Part shown: positions 33,397 to 42,167 of the stretch, one piece after another
How the letters are laid out: the number at the start of each line of letters is the position of its first letter
How positions within the stretch are numbered: the first letter of the stretch is position 1
NCBI RefSeq assembly: GCF_041434935.1
Contig: NZ_CP107964.1
Coordinates: forward strand, 8,787,001 to 8,851,000
Origin: Kitasatospora sp. NBC_00374
GTDB taxonomy: Bacteria; Actinomycetota; Actinomycetes; Streptomycetales; Streptomycetaceae
Length of the DNA: 64,000 nt
Direction of reading: 5' to 3'
Program-made: the position numbers and the translations under genes
The notes under the pieces: generated by a model
Databases searched by the model: none
What the model saw: only the letters and a program-made list of their open reading frames with translations
What the model was told of the DNA's origin: nothing

Positions 33397-34362
33397 GTGA
33401 GCACATCCACCACCACCAGCGCCGACGCCTTGGGCTCGCCCGTCCCGGTCCTGTCATTCAGCCCCGTGGTCCTGCCCGTGCCCGGACGTCCCGTGGACCT
33501 CCAGGTGCGCGTCTCCGCACCCGCGACCGGGACCAGCCTCCCCGTCATCCTTCTCTCCCACGGCCACGGCCCCTCGAACAACCTCTCCTCGCTCAACGGC
33601 TATGCACCGCTCGCCGACTTCTGGGCGGCACACGGATTCGTCGTCGTCCAGCCCACTCACCTCACCTCAAGGACACTGAGCCACCTGGTCGCCGACGCCC
33701 CCGGCGCACCCGACTTCTGGCGCTCCCGCGCCGAGGACATGACGCACATTCTCGACCGGCTCGACGTCATCGAGCACACCGTGCCGCAGCTCGCCGGACG
33801 GATCGACCACACCAAGGTCGCCCTCGTCGGACACTCGCTCGGCGGCTTCACCGCCGCCCTCCTGCTGGGCGCCGGGCTCACCGACCCCGACACCGGGAAC
33901 GTGGTGCACCTCGTCGAGCCCCGGATCAAGGCGGGCGTGCTGCTCGCCGCGCCCGGCAGGGGCGGCGACGCCCTCAACGGACCCATGGCCGAGCAGTGGC
34001 CGATCATCGGGGCCGTCGACTTCTCCACCATGACCGCACCCGCGCTGGTCGTCGCCGGCGACAAGGACGACCCCCTCCACTTCACGGACATGGGGCCGGA
34101 CTGGCACGCCGACCCCTACACCCTCGCCCCCGGCCCCAAGACCCTGCTCACCCTGTTCGACGCGGAGCACGGACTCGGCGGGATCGCCGGATACGACGCC
34201 GCCGAGACAACCGACGAGAATCCCGAGCGAGTCGCCGCCCTCGCCCGGCTCACCGCGGCCTACCTCCACACCCAGCTCCACCCCGGCGCCCCCACGTGGC
34301 AGACCGCTTGCGAGGCACTGACGACCGGCCCCGACCCGGTAGGACGAGTCGAATCCAAGTAG
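33397..34362 (+). CDS. Alpha/beta hydrolase (chlorophyllase/dienelactone-hydrolase-like)
   Basis: 321 residues, GTG start at 33397. The fold markers are the oxyanion turn LPVILLSHGHGPSNN, the nucleophile elbow VALVGHSLGGFTAALLL (GHSLGG, Ser), a late acid region ALVVAGDKDDPLH (Asp) and a His in LTLFDAEHGLGG. This matches chlorophyllase/PAF-hydrolase-like esterases. No signal peptide is present. It is under the divergent TetR-type repressor at 32637, which suggests an inducible role in degrading an ester or lactone. Confidence 0.87.
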   Translation: MSTSTTTSADALGSPVPVLSFSPVVLPVPGRPVDLQVRVSAPATGTSLPVILLSHGHGPSNNLSSLNGYAPLADFWAAHGFVVVQPTHLTSRTLSHLVADAPGAPDFWRSRAEDMTHILDRLDVIEHTVPQLAGRIDHTKVALVGHSLGGFTAALLLGAGLTDPDTGNVVHLVEPRIKAGVLLAAPGRGGDALNGPMAEQWPIIGAVDFSTMTAPALVVAGDKDDPLHFTDMGPDWHADPYTLAPGPKTLLTLFDAEHGLGGIAGYDAAETTDENPERVAALARLTAAYLHTQLHPGAPTWQTACEALTTGPDPVGRVESK

Positions 34363-34854
34363 CCCCCCGCCGCCACGTCCCGTATCGGACGGCCCGCGCC
34401 GTCGTCGTTCGGCTCGCCGCGTCCGGGTCGCGCAGGGGCCGCAGCCCCTCGCGCGGCACGAACGCGGTGAAGCCCGGGCCCGGGAGCCGTGAGCAAGAGA
34501 ACGGCGCAGCAAAGTCCCCCTGCCGCGCAAGCCGGCAGGGGCGCACGGGGTCAGTCAGCGGGCTGGCACTCGACGACCGGTGTCCGGCTGGCCGGCCGGC
34601 GTGAAGTGCCTCGACACACAGGGTCCTCAGCCGAAATCGGCTGCCTCGGCGCTGCCCAGTCTCCTGCACTGTTCGAATCGCAGCCGACCGCAGACGCTGC
34701 TCGAACCGGTGAACAACTGCTGCTGGTACTCGTGAACAGAGCCATACTCGGAGGTCGGGGGTGGAGCGCGGCCAAGGGCCAAGCAGCGGACTCACGGAGC
34801 GGGGATGCGGGGCTGGCCGCCACCGACGGGCCGGGCCGGGCGGGGCGCCCGCGG
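34363..34854. other. 492-bp region; one strong hairpin, no gene
   Basis: CCCCTGCCG-CGCAAGC-CGGCAGGGG at 34517..34541 is a perfect 9-bp hairpin and may end hydrolase transcription. A minus-strand shred (GFTAFVPREGLRPLRDPDAA near 34430) looks protein-like but lacks start and context. Confidence 0.45.
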
Positions 34855-35511
34855 TCACTCGCCCTGGCCGGCGCTTCCCATCGGGCCGATCCTCACCGGG
34901 GATCCGCTGCCGTCCGTGACGGGCAGTGAGCCGGCGCCCGGCCAGGGCAGGGTGACCGACTGGGTCTCATCAGGCGGGGTCACCACCAGGCCGGTGATCC
35001 GGACGCCGGAGCCGCCCGAGGTGTTGGCCGGGTAACTGATGCCGAAGTACGTCGACTTGCCGCTCCTCACGACGCCCGCGACGACCGGCTCGCCGGAGCG
35101 CTTCGCGGACAGCGTGCCCGCGGAGGTCTTCAGGTCGACGCCCGCGTACCCGGAGAGCGTGCAGTCCTTGCCGCTGTGGTTCTTCAACTCGACCACGACG
35201 GTGTTGTCGGCGTCGCCGGTGATGGTGCGGTCCGCGGCGGTGATGGTCAGGTCCGCGGTCCGGCACTTGGCGGTCTTCCCGGCCCCGGTGGAGCCGGCCG
35301 GTGCGGCGGTGGGCGGCGTGCTGCCCTTCCCTGGACCGCCCGAGGCCGGACCGCCCGAAGCCGGACCGCCGGAGGCCGGACCGCCGCTGGGGGAGGCGCC
35401 GGTGGACGCGGTCTGGGCCTGTGCGGTGCCCGTCTCGTCGTCCTGGCAGGCGGTGAGCGAGAGGGCGGCGGCGACGGCCAGGACGGCGAACGCGAGCTTG
35501 CTGACGCGCAT
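34855..35511 (-). CDS. DUF4232-type secreted lipoprotein
   Basis: 218 residues from ATG 35511. The signal peptide MRVSKLAFAVLAVAAALSL is followed by the lipobox LTAC (Cys22). A linker of GGPAS repeats (residues about 45-65) leads to a DUF4232-like domain: CRTADLTITAADRTITGDAD, NTVVVELKNHSGKDCTLSGY, GVVRSGKSTYFGISYPANTS and RITGLVVTPPDETQSVTLPW. The two conserved cysteines of that domain are present. Surface-exposed; function unknown. Confidence 0.85.
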   Translation of the reverse strand: MRVSKLAFAVLAVAAALSLTACQDDETGTAQAQTASTGASPSGGPASGGPASGGPASGGPGKGSTPPTAAPAGSTGAGKTAKCRTADLTITAADRTITGDADNTVVVELKNHSGKDCTLSGYAGVDLKTSAGTLSAKRSGEPVVAGVVRSGKSTYFGISYPANTSGGSGVRITGLVVTPPDETQSVTLPWPGAGSLPVTDGSGSPVRIGPMGSAGQGE

Positions 35512-35960
35512 GGTGTATTCCTCCGGGTGGTGCGGCGGGTGCCTGGTGCTTGGTGCGAGCGGGTTTCCGAAGACCAGGACCGCCCGCCCGGACGAACCGT
35601 TCCGCCCGGGCCGCCCCCAGAACAGTGCTGTGACATGTACGGCCGGAACCACCCGCGCCGCCGCCCTCCGTACCGTGCCGCACCCCGCCGCCGACCTGCC
35701 CGGACGCCGGACCACACCACCGCCGCGCACCGCCGTCGCCGTCGACCACCGCCGGGACAGACCCGTGACCCGGACCACCTTGACCACAACCGCGACAAAC
35801 GCAGGCTCAGGCCTGCGACATCGCCTCTGTGACTGATGTGACGGGTGAGCAGGGCGCGGATCCGGCAGCGGAGCGACCGGAGCGGGACTTGAGGCCGCCG
35901 CGGCGGGCGCCACCTGGGCACGCGGATCCGTGTGTCAGTGCTGGTCGGGATGATGGACCC
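35512..35960. other. Divergent intergenic region, 449 bp
   Basis: Lies between the lipoprotein and ligA, transcribed apart. No gene supported and no clear palindrome noticed. Confidence 0.45.
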
Positions 35961-37994
35961 ATGACCGACGCTGCCCCACTGGCCACCCCCAGCGCCTACG
36001 CCGACGCCGTCGCCACCGCCGTCCAGGCGGCCGCGGCCTACTACGCCGACGGATCCACGCCGCTGGGCGACGACGAGTACGACGCCCTGGTGCGCGGCAT
36101 CGAGGCGTACGAGGCCGCGCACCCGGACGAGGTGCTCCCGGACTCGCCCACCGGCAAGGTCGCCGGCGGCGCCGCCACCGGCGACGTCCCGCACAGCGTG
36201 CCGATGCTCAGCCTGGACAACGTCTTCTCCGCCGACGAACTCGCCGCCTGGGCCGCCGGCTTGGAGCGCCGCCTCGGCCGTCCGGTCGACGGCTGGTGCG
36301 TGGAGCCCAAGCTCGACGGCCTGGCCGTCGCCGCCCGCTACCGCGCCGGCTCCCTGGTCCAGGTCCTCACCCGTGGCGACGGTCTCGCGGGCGAGGACAT
36401 CACCCACTCCGCCGACGCCGTCCTCGGCCTGCCCGCGCGGCTGACCGAGCCCCTCGACCTGGAGCTGCGCGGCGAGGTCCTGCTCACCCAGGACCAGTTC
36501 GACCACGCCAACGAGGTCCGCACCGCACACGGCGCCACGCCCTTCGCCCACCCGCGCAGCGGCGCGGCCGGGACGCTCCGGGCCAAGGACCGCCCCTACC
36601 GGGTCGAACTCACGTTCTTCGCCTACGGTGCCATCGGCCTCGACGACCTCGGCCACACCGCCCTGCTCGGCCGCCTCGCCGAGCTCGGCGCCAACACCGC
36701 CGCCACCACGGAGGCCCACCCGCAACGCTGCGCGACCGTGGAGGAGGTCCAGCAGCGCGTCGAGGAGGTCGCCGCACTGAGGTCAGCGCTGCCGTTCGGC
36801 ATCGACGGCGTCGTGATCAAGGCGGACACCGCCACCGACCAGCAGCAGGCCGGGTCCGGTTCCCGGGCGCCGCGGTGGGCGGTCGCGCGGAAGCTGGCAG
36901 CCGAGCACAAGGTCACCCGGCTGCTGGGCGTCGAGTGGAACGTCGGGCGGACCGGCATCATCGCGCCCCGGGCCGTCCTGGAGCCCGTGGTCATCGACGG
37001 CGTCACGATCACCTACGCCACGCTCCACAACCCGGCCGACATCACCCGCCGCGGGCTCCTCCTCGGCGACCAGGTCTTCGTCTACCGCGCCGGCGACGTG
37101 ATCCCACGGGTGGAAGCGCCGCTCGTCGACCAGCGCACCGGCGCGGAGCAGCCGATCGCCTTCCCCGAGGCCTGCCCGCGCTGCGGGGACCCCATCGACA
37201 CCTCCGAGCAGCGCTGGCGCTGCTCGCGCGGCCGCGGCTGCCAGGCGGTCGCGTCCATCCGCTACGCGGTCGGCCGCGACCAGCTCGACATCGAGGGCCT
37301 CGGCGGCACCCGAGCCGTGCAGCTGGTCGACGCCGGCCTGGTCGAGGACGTCGCCGACCTGTTCGCCCTCACCCGCGACCAGCTCCTCGCGCTGGAGCGG
37401 ATGGGCGACACCAGCACCGACAACCTCCTCGCCGCCATCGAAACCGCGCGCAACGCCCCGCTGAACCGGGTGTTCTGCGCGCTCGGTGTCCGCGGCACCG
37501 GCCGCACGATGTCCCGCCGGATCGCCGCCCACTTCGGCTCCATGGCCGCCATCCGCGCCGCCGACGCCGAAGCCCTCGCCGAGGTCGACGGCATCGGCGT
37601 GGAGAAGGCCAAGGTGATCGTCGCGGAGCTGGCCGACCTGGCCCCGGTCCTGGACAAGCTCATCGCCCAGAACGTCGGCACCGCCGTCACCGAGCCCACC
37701 GCTCCCTCGAACGCCGGCCCGCAGGAGGACGGTCCCCAGGGGCCGCTCACCGGACAGAGCGTGGTCGTCACCGGCAGCATGGCCGGCAGCCCGCTGGACG
37801 GCCTGTCCCGCAACGAGGTCAACGAACTGATCGAGCGCGCCGGCGGCAAGGCATCCTCCTCCGTGTCGAAGAAGACCACCCTGCTCGTGGCGGGCGAGAA
37901 GGCCGGCTCCAAGCGCACCAAGGCCGAGGAGCTCGGAATCCGCATCGTCTCGCCGGCGGAGTTCGCCGCCACCGTCGCCGACCACCTCGCCTGA
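35961..37994 (+). CDS. ligA: NAD+-dependent DNA ligase
   Basis: 677 residues, ATG at 35961. All LigA domains are in order. An Ia/adenylation domain carries CVEPKLDGLA, with the AMP-accepting Lys at about 117. The OB fold includes VGRTGIIAPRAVLEPV. The Cys4 zinc finger is CPRCGD...WRCSRGRGC. The HhH repeats (LERMGDTSTDNLLAAI, LAEVDGIGVEKAKVIV) precede a C-terminal BRCT domain (VVVTGSMAGSPLDGLSRNEV...TTLLVAGEKAGSK). It seals nicks using NAD+. The sequence looks somewhat shortened and diverged compared with housekeeping LigA, and streptomycetes often carry a second copy, so it may not be the essential one. Confidence 0.95.
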   Translation: MTDAAPLATPSAYADAVATAVQAAAAYYADGSTPLGDDEYDALVRGIEAYEAAHPDEVLPDSPTGKVAGGAATGDVPHSVPMLSLDNVFSADELAAWAAGLERRLGRPVDGWCVEPKLDGLAVAARYRAGSLVQVLTRGDGLAGEDITHSADAVLGLPARLTEPLDLELRGEVLLTQDQFDHANEVRTAHGATPFAHPRSGAAGTLRAKDRPYRVELTFFAYGAIGLDDLGHTALLGRLAELGANTAATTEAHPQRCATVEEVQQRVEEVAALRSALPFGIDGVVIKADTATDQQQAGSGSRAPRWAVARKLAAEHKVTRLLGVEWNVGRTGIIAPRAVLEPVVIDGVTITYATLHNPADITRRGLLLGDQVFVYRAGDVIPRVEAPLVDQRTGAEQPIAFPEACPRCGDPIDTSEQRWRCSRGRGCQAVASIRYAVGRDQLDIEGLGGTRAVQLVDAGLVEDVADLFALTRDQLLALERMGDTSTDNLLAAIETARNAPLNRVFCALGVRGTGRTMSRRIAAHFGSMAAIRAADAEALAEVDGIGVEKAKVIVAELADLAPVLDKLIAQNVGTAVTEPTAPSNAGPQEDGPQGPLTGQSVVVTGSMAGSPLDGLSRNEVNELIERAGGKASSSVSKKTTLLVAGEKAGSKRTKAEELGIRIVSPAEFAATVADHLA

Positions 37995-38636
37995 TCGTCA
38001 CAGCCCACCAGCGGCAGTGCCCGAGACCGGCTGCGACGGGCCCCGGGGGGCACCCGCCTCGGAACCTTGGCCTCGCCCTGCCCCGGCCGCCGCCGGGGCA
38101 GGGCGGCCCGACCACCGGCCTGGCCGCCTCTCGGGGACCTGACCGGCGCAGCAGCGGGTGTCGGGCACCGCGATGACCACGCCGGTCCGGACAGGGTGGC
38201 TGACGTTGGGGCTGGTGACGGTTCCGGTCGACTTCCGCGTCGTCCTGCGGTTAGGGCCTGTTCCTGGACCACGTCTGATCAGTGGGCGGAATTGACGGGC
38301 CCCTCTGCCCATGGCGGGGGAGGCGGGAGCGTGCCTCGGCGGTGCAGAGGGGGCCCTCCCGCCGAAGGCTGGGGCGCGTCGACCGCCCGAAACAGGCGAC
38401 CCCGCTGCCGCACGGACGGAGTAGCCCCGCCGAGCGGCCGAGCGGCCGGAACGCCGGGGTCCGGCTGTGGCGGCAGCCGGGCCATGGGGCAGGATGGCAG
38501 TCCGTTCGGAATGCGTACGTCCGCTCCAACGCGGCAGCGCACAACACGACCTGACAGGCGACAAGGTGACGACACAGCACGTACGGCGGCCGGCGGCGGC
38601 CCGTTCCCTCGCCCTCCACACTGCGGGGGCGGGACG
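37995..38636. other. 642-bp region without a supported gene
   Basis: Frames on both strands are Arg/Pro/Gly-rich and unlike known proteins. The sequence TTAGGGCCTGTTCCTGGACCACG near 38250 is relatively AT-rich and may be a promoter or an IS-end remnant. A GGGGGCGGGAC stretch precedes the GTG of the next gene. Confidence 0.45.
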
Positions 38637-39746
38637 GTGACCCGGGACCTGGTCCTGCACGACTGGGTGGTGGCCGGCATCGCGCTGGCCTCCGGCTGTG
38701 TGGCGGGCCTGGTGCTGCGGGCTCTGATGAAGTGGCTGGGCAAGCACGCGACCAGGACCAAGTGGAGCGGGGACGACATCATCGTCGACGCGCTGCGCAC
38801 CATCGTCCCCTGGGCGGCCGTGATCGCCGGGGCCGCGGTGGCCGCTTCGGCCCTGCCGCTCACCGCGCGGATCGGGGGGCTGGTCGACCAGTCGCTGACG
38901 GCCGTGCTCATCGTCATCGCGACGCTCAGCGCGGCCCGGGTGGTGGCCGGGCTGGTGCAGTCGGTGGCCGCGTCCCGGACGGGCGTCGCGGCGTCCGCGA
39001 CCATCTTCGTCAACATCACCCGCATCGTGGTGCTGTCGATGGGCGTTCTCGTGGCCCTGGAGACCCTCGGGGTGTCCATCGCCCCGCTGGTCACCGCCCT
39101 CGGGGTGGGCGGTCTCGCGGTCGCGCTGGCGTTGCAGGACACCCTCGCCAACCTCTTCGCGGGTGTGCACATCCTCGCCTCGAAGACGGTCCAGCCGGGT
39201 GACTACATCCGGCTCACCAGCGGGGAGGAGGGGTACGTCGTCGACATCAACTGGCGCAACAGCGTGGTGCGCAACCTGTCGAACAACCTGGTGATCATCC
39301 CCAACGGCCGCCTGGCGCGGACGAACATGACGAACTACTCCCAGCCCGAGCAGAAGCTGTCGATCCTGGTCCAGGTCGGGGTCGGCTACGACAGCGACCT
39401 GGAGCACGTGGAGAGGGTCACCCTCGACGTCGTCGACAGCGTGATGGCCGACATCAGCGGTGGTGTGCCCGACCACGAGGCCGCCGTCCGTTTCCACACC
39501 TTCGCGGACTCCAGGATCAACTTCACGGTGATCCTGGGCGTCGGCGAGTTCAGCGACCAGTACCGGATCAAGCACGAGTTCATCAAGCGCCTGCACCAGC
39601 GGTACCGGACGGAGGGCATCTCGATCCCCGCGCCCACGCGTACGGTCTCGCTGCAGCAGGACGGGGCGGGCGCACCGTCGTCCCTCCCGCCGGTGCTGCA
39701 CCAGTGGGAAGCGTCGTCCGAGGTGCTGGCGGACCAGCGGCGGTAG
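38637..39746 (+). CDS. MscS-family mechanosensitive channel
   Basis: 369 residues, GTG start at 38637. Three to four membrane helices (VAGIALASGCVAGLVLRAL; VPWAAVIAGAAVAASALPLT; VLIVIATLSAARVVAGLV; ITRIVVLSMGVLVALETLGV) lead to the pore helix region VTALGVGGLAVALALQDTLA. Then come the beta domain (VQPGDYIRLTSGEEGYVVDI, IIPNGRLARTNMTNYSQPEQ) and the alpha/beta C-terminus. It opens under membrane tension to release solutes. The family hallmarks G.GG.A..LA..D...N are complete. Confidence 0.93.
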   Translation: MTRDLVLHDWVVAGIALASGCVAGLVLRALMKWLGKHATRTKWSGDDIIVDALRTIVPWAAVIAGAAVAASALPLTARIGGLVDQSLTAVLIVIATLSAARVVAGLVQSVAASRTGVAASATIFVNITRIVVLSMGVLVALETLGVSIAPLVTALGVGGLAVALALQDTLANLFAGVHILASKTVQPGDYIRLTSGEEGYVVDINWRNSVVRNLSNNLVIIPNGRLARTNMTNYSQPEQKLSILVQVGVGYDSDLEHVERVTLDVVDSVMADISGGVPDHEAAVRFHTFADSRINFTVILGVGEFSDQYRIKHEFIKRLHQRYRTEGISIPAPTRTVSLQQDGAGAPSSLPPVLHQWEASSEVLADQRR

Positions 39747-39769
39747 CCGGCGCGGGGGCTAGCCAGGGG

Positions 39770-40309
39770 TCAGCAGGACTGGGCTCCGCGCAGGCCACGC
39801 CAGACGGTGGCGGAGGTGGCCTGCCGGGGTGCGGCCGAGATATTCGATCTCGCAGTCGAGGTCGGGCCGGACGAACAGGACACCGCTCGGCAGCTGCTCA
39901 AGACGGCGGCGGCGCTGCAGACAGGACAGCCCGGCCCGGTGAGGTCCTGGTCGCCGTCGGCGAGCACGTCGAACAGCACCAGGGTGACGGGAACGGTGTG
40001 CATCGCGGCGCGGGTCGCCTGCGGCCGGCGCAGCGACAGCCACTGCTGGAGGCGGTGAAAGGACGGGCGGCCGGTGGCGGGATCGAGTGCGATGATCTCC
40101 CCGCCGAGGACCAGCCGACGGCCCTTCAGCAGCCGGGTGAGGACCTCCAACTCCGGATACTGCCTGGCGACCTCCCGGCGGTTGCGGGTCACCAGCCGCC
40201 ACCCGCCCCGCCCGTCCAGACCCACCGCGATCCGCACCCCGTCCCACTTCACCTCGAACGCCCACCCCGACGGGTCCGCCGGCAACGACGTGACCGGCGT
40301 GGCGAGCAT
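39770..40309 (-). pseudogene. ATP-dependent DNA ligase (LigD ligase-domain type), degraded
   Basis: From ATG 40309 (GGAGG 5 bp upstream) the protein begins MLATPVTSLPADPSGWAFEV with the adenylation motif KWDGVR, then LVLGGEIIALDPATGRPSFH (motif III region) and VTLVLFDVLADG. After about residue 125 the frame loses homology. In another frame the C-terminal GVLFVRPDLDCEIEYLGRTP appears, and a third frame holds VWRGLR. Most of the nucleotidyltransferase motifs IV-V and the OB fold are absent. The gene has an internal deletion plus frameshifts and cannot make a working ligase. Confidence 0.75.
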
Positions 40310-40349
40310 CGCCTCCGGGACACCGGGCCCGGCCCACTGCTGGCGGTGT

Positions 40350-40826
40350 TCAGGCGGCGATGGGGAGGTCTGCCCAGTGGGCCGCGCCGCGGGGAAGGGC
40401 GCGTTCGCCGTGCGCGATCGCCAGCAGGGCGATGATGGGGGCGCCGCGGCCGTGCTCTTCCGGATCGCGGCCGGCGGCTCGGGCGCGGTCTTCGGGGGCG
40501 GGGCCGCCGTCGTCGACCTCGACATGCAGGGCGCCGGACTCCGTGCGTTGCTCGAGGTGGAGGGTGACGGGGGGCAGGGCGTGTTCGACGGCGTTGGTGA
40601 CGAGTTCGGACACGACGATCAGGACCACGTCGGCCGTGTCGATGTCGGCGCCCAACGCGTCGAGGACGGTGCGGGCGATGCGGCGCGCCGTGCCGGCGGA
40701 CTCGGGGTGGTGCGGCAGGTTCCAGGCACAGGCCACCTCGCCGGTGCAGGTCGCCGGAAGGACGCCGGGCGTGGCATACGACGCGGGTTCGGCGGCTGTT
40801 CGGTCGGTGGCGGTGGCGGCGTACAT
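40350..40826 (-). CDS. Anti-sigma-factor-type ATP-binding protein (HATPase)
   Basis: 158 residues. The Bergerat-fold blocks of RsbW/SpoIIAB-like kinases are present: SAGTARRIARTVLDALG, the N-box VVSELVTNAVEHALPP (Glu and Asn for Mg-ATP), and the G1 box LHVEVDDGGPAPE. The G2 loop (HGRGAPIIALLA) is present. Streptomycetes have many such single-domain proteins that bind sigma factors or anti-anti-sigma proteins. No partner gene is adjacent; it precedes the broken ligase with about 40 bp between them. Confidence 0.87.
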   Translation of the reverse strand: MYAATATDRTAAEPASYATPGVLPATCTGEVACAWNLPHHPESAGTARRIARTVLDALGADIDTADVVLIVVSELVTNAVEHALPPVTLHLEQRTESGALHVEVDDGGPAPEDRARAAGRDPEEHGRGAPIIALLAIAHGERALPRGAAHWADLPIAA

Positions 40827-40902
40827 GGGGGTCTCCTCGGCGGGGGCGCCGGCGCCGCCGGTGTGGCGGCGCCGGGCTGCCCTGACTTAGGCCGGTGGGT
40901 GG

Positions 40903-41511
40903 TCAGGCTGCCTTGAGCTGCGCGGCGATCCGCACCACGCGCTGGGCCTGGTGACGGGCGGCGGCGCGGGTGGTCTCGTCCACCGGCTTCGTGCCCTGGC
41001 CGTCCACGTGCGAGGTGCCGTAGGGGTTGCCGTCGGCGAACTTGACCGGGTCCGTGAAGCCGGGGGCGACCACGATGCCGCCGAAGTGGTGGACGCTGGT
41101 GTAGAGCGCCTGGAGCGTCGTCTCCTGGCCGGCGTGGGGGGTCGCGGACGAGGTGAAGCCGCTGTAGACCTTGTCGGCCAGCTTCCCCTCCGCCCACAGT
41201 CCGCCGAGGGTGTCGATGAACTGCTTGAGCTGCGAGGAGAGGTTGCCGAAACGGGTGGCGGATCCGAACAGTACGGCGTCGGCCCAGTCGATGTCTTCAG
41301 CTGTCGCCTCGGGGATTTCCAGGGTGGCGGCGTGGTTGGCCGCCCAGGCCGGGTTGGCCTCGATGGCCGCCTGCGGGGCCAGCTCGGCGGCCTTCACCAG
41401 GCGGACCTCGGCGCCCGCCTTCTCACCGGCGTCGCGCAGTTCCTTGGCGATCTCGGTGATGGTGCCGGTCGAGGAGTAGTAGACGATCGAAAGCTTGACG
41501 GGGGTGGCCAC
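40903..41511 (-). CDS. wrbA: NAD(P)H:quinone oxidoreductase, WrbA type
   Basis: 202 residues. The flavodoxin fold starts with SIVYYSSTGTITEIAKELRD (the phosphate loop for FMN). FGSATRFGNLSSQLKQFIDT and SSATPHAGQETTLQALYTSV are the FMN ring loops, and FADGNPYGTSHVDGQGTKPV is the WrbA-specific insertion. It reduces quinones by two electrons and so avoids radical formation. Two palindromic operators of the local TetR regulon lie 44-90 bp upstream of its ATG. Confidence 0.93.
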   Translation of the reverse strand: MATPVKLSIVYYSSTGTITEIAKELRDAGEKAGAEVRLVKAAELAPQAAIEANPAWAANHAATLEIPEATAEDIDWADAVLFGSATRFGNLSSQLKQFIDTLGGLWAEGKLADKVYSGFTSSATPHAGQETTLQALYTSVHHFGGIVVAPGFTDPVKFADGNPYGTSHVDGQGTKPVDETTRAAARHQAQRVVRIAAQLKAA

Positions 41512-41554
41512 GGCGATGGCTCCGTTCGTTTCTGGGGATTCTGAATCGGACTGG

Positions 41555-41601
41555 GAATAGACGACTGGTCGGCTATTCCAAAATAGACGACCGGTCGTCT
41601 A
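41555..41601. promoter_or_regulatory. Two TetR operators upstream of wrbA
   Basis: TAGACGACCGGTCGTCTA at 41584..41601 is a perfect 18-bp palindrome. Beside it, at 41555..41578, GAATAG-ACGACTGGTCGG-CTATTC is an imperfect version. The same motif recurs at 42081, 44704/44728 and 51901. It is very likely the target of the TetR protein at 44074. Confidence 0.85.
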
Positions 41602-41657
41602 GCGTCAAGCGGACGCTGCGCTTCCGGTGGGAGCGACGGGGCCCGTCAGGCGGCGAC

Positions 41658-41677
41658 GAGCCCCGTTCGTGGGGCTC
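41658..41677 (-). terminator. Hairpin at the end of the muconolactone-isomerase-like gene
   Basis: GAGCCCC-GTTCGT-GGGGCTC, a perfect 7-bp stem, overlaps the stop codon of the minus-strand gene that starts at 41978. It separates it from wrbA and its operators. Confidence 0.55.
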
Positions 41678-41978
41678 AGGTGGTGGCGGCGGCCCTGCCC
41701 GGGTCGTTGGGGTGGGACTCCAGGGGCGTCACCACCGAGGTCATCCACGGCCAGAGCGGCAGCGTACCGAGCACCTCCCCGTACAGCTCGCCCTCGTCGG
41801 CGGCCCGCCACAGGCCGATGCTGCGCAGTTCACCCACCGGGCGCCACAGCCTGACGAGGTGGCCGGCCGCTGCCAGCTCCCTGGCCCTGGCGGATTCGTC
41901 GGCGCGGCGACGGTCCACCTCGGCAGGGTCGGTGCCCTCGGGAACGGTGGTGGTGAGCTCGACCAGGAACTCCTTCAT
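41676..41978 (-). CDS. Muconolactone delta-isomerase-like protein
   Basis: 100 residues from ATG 41978. MKEFLVELTTTVPEGTDPAE, followed by RRRADESARARELAAAGHLV, LWRPVGELRSIGLWRAADEG and LPLWPWMTSVVTPLESHPND, is the complete ferredoxin-like fold of the MIase family, with the conserved late His of '..PL..HPND'. The family's namesake shifts the double bond in muconolactone during catechol breakdown; many actinobacterial members are unassigned. Its upstream region is shared with the SDR at 42168 and includes an operator of the local regulon. Confidence 0.88.
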   Translation of the reverse strand: MKEFLVELTTTVPEGTDPAEVDRRRADESARARELAAAGHLVRLWRPVGELRSIGLWRAADEGELYGEVLGTLPLWPWMTSVVTPLESHPNDPGRAAATT

Positions 41979-42080
41979 GGCGGTTTCTCCTTCTCTCTGC
42001 GGGGCTCTCGTCCCCTCGCGACGACGCACGGCTGCGGGCGCAGGCCCTGCGCGCTGACGGTGCACACAGGCCTTTGAAAT

Positions 42081-42098
42081 TACCCGACCGGTCGTCTA
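42081..42098. promoter_or_regulatory. TetR operator between the isomerase and SDR genes
   Basis: TACCCGACCGGTCGTCTA matches 16 of 18 positions of the wrbA operator. It lies 103 bp before the isomerase ATG and 70 bp before the SDR ATG, so it can control both. TTTGACATGGA follows immediately and may supply a -35 box. Confidence 0.8.
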
Positions 42099-42167
42099 CT
42101 TTGACATGGACGGCCGCCTGGCTACCAGTCGGGCCCTCCTCGTCCCCTTGAAGAAGGTCAGGTCACC

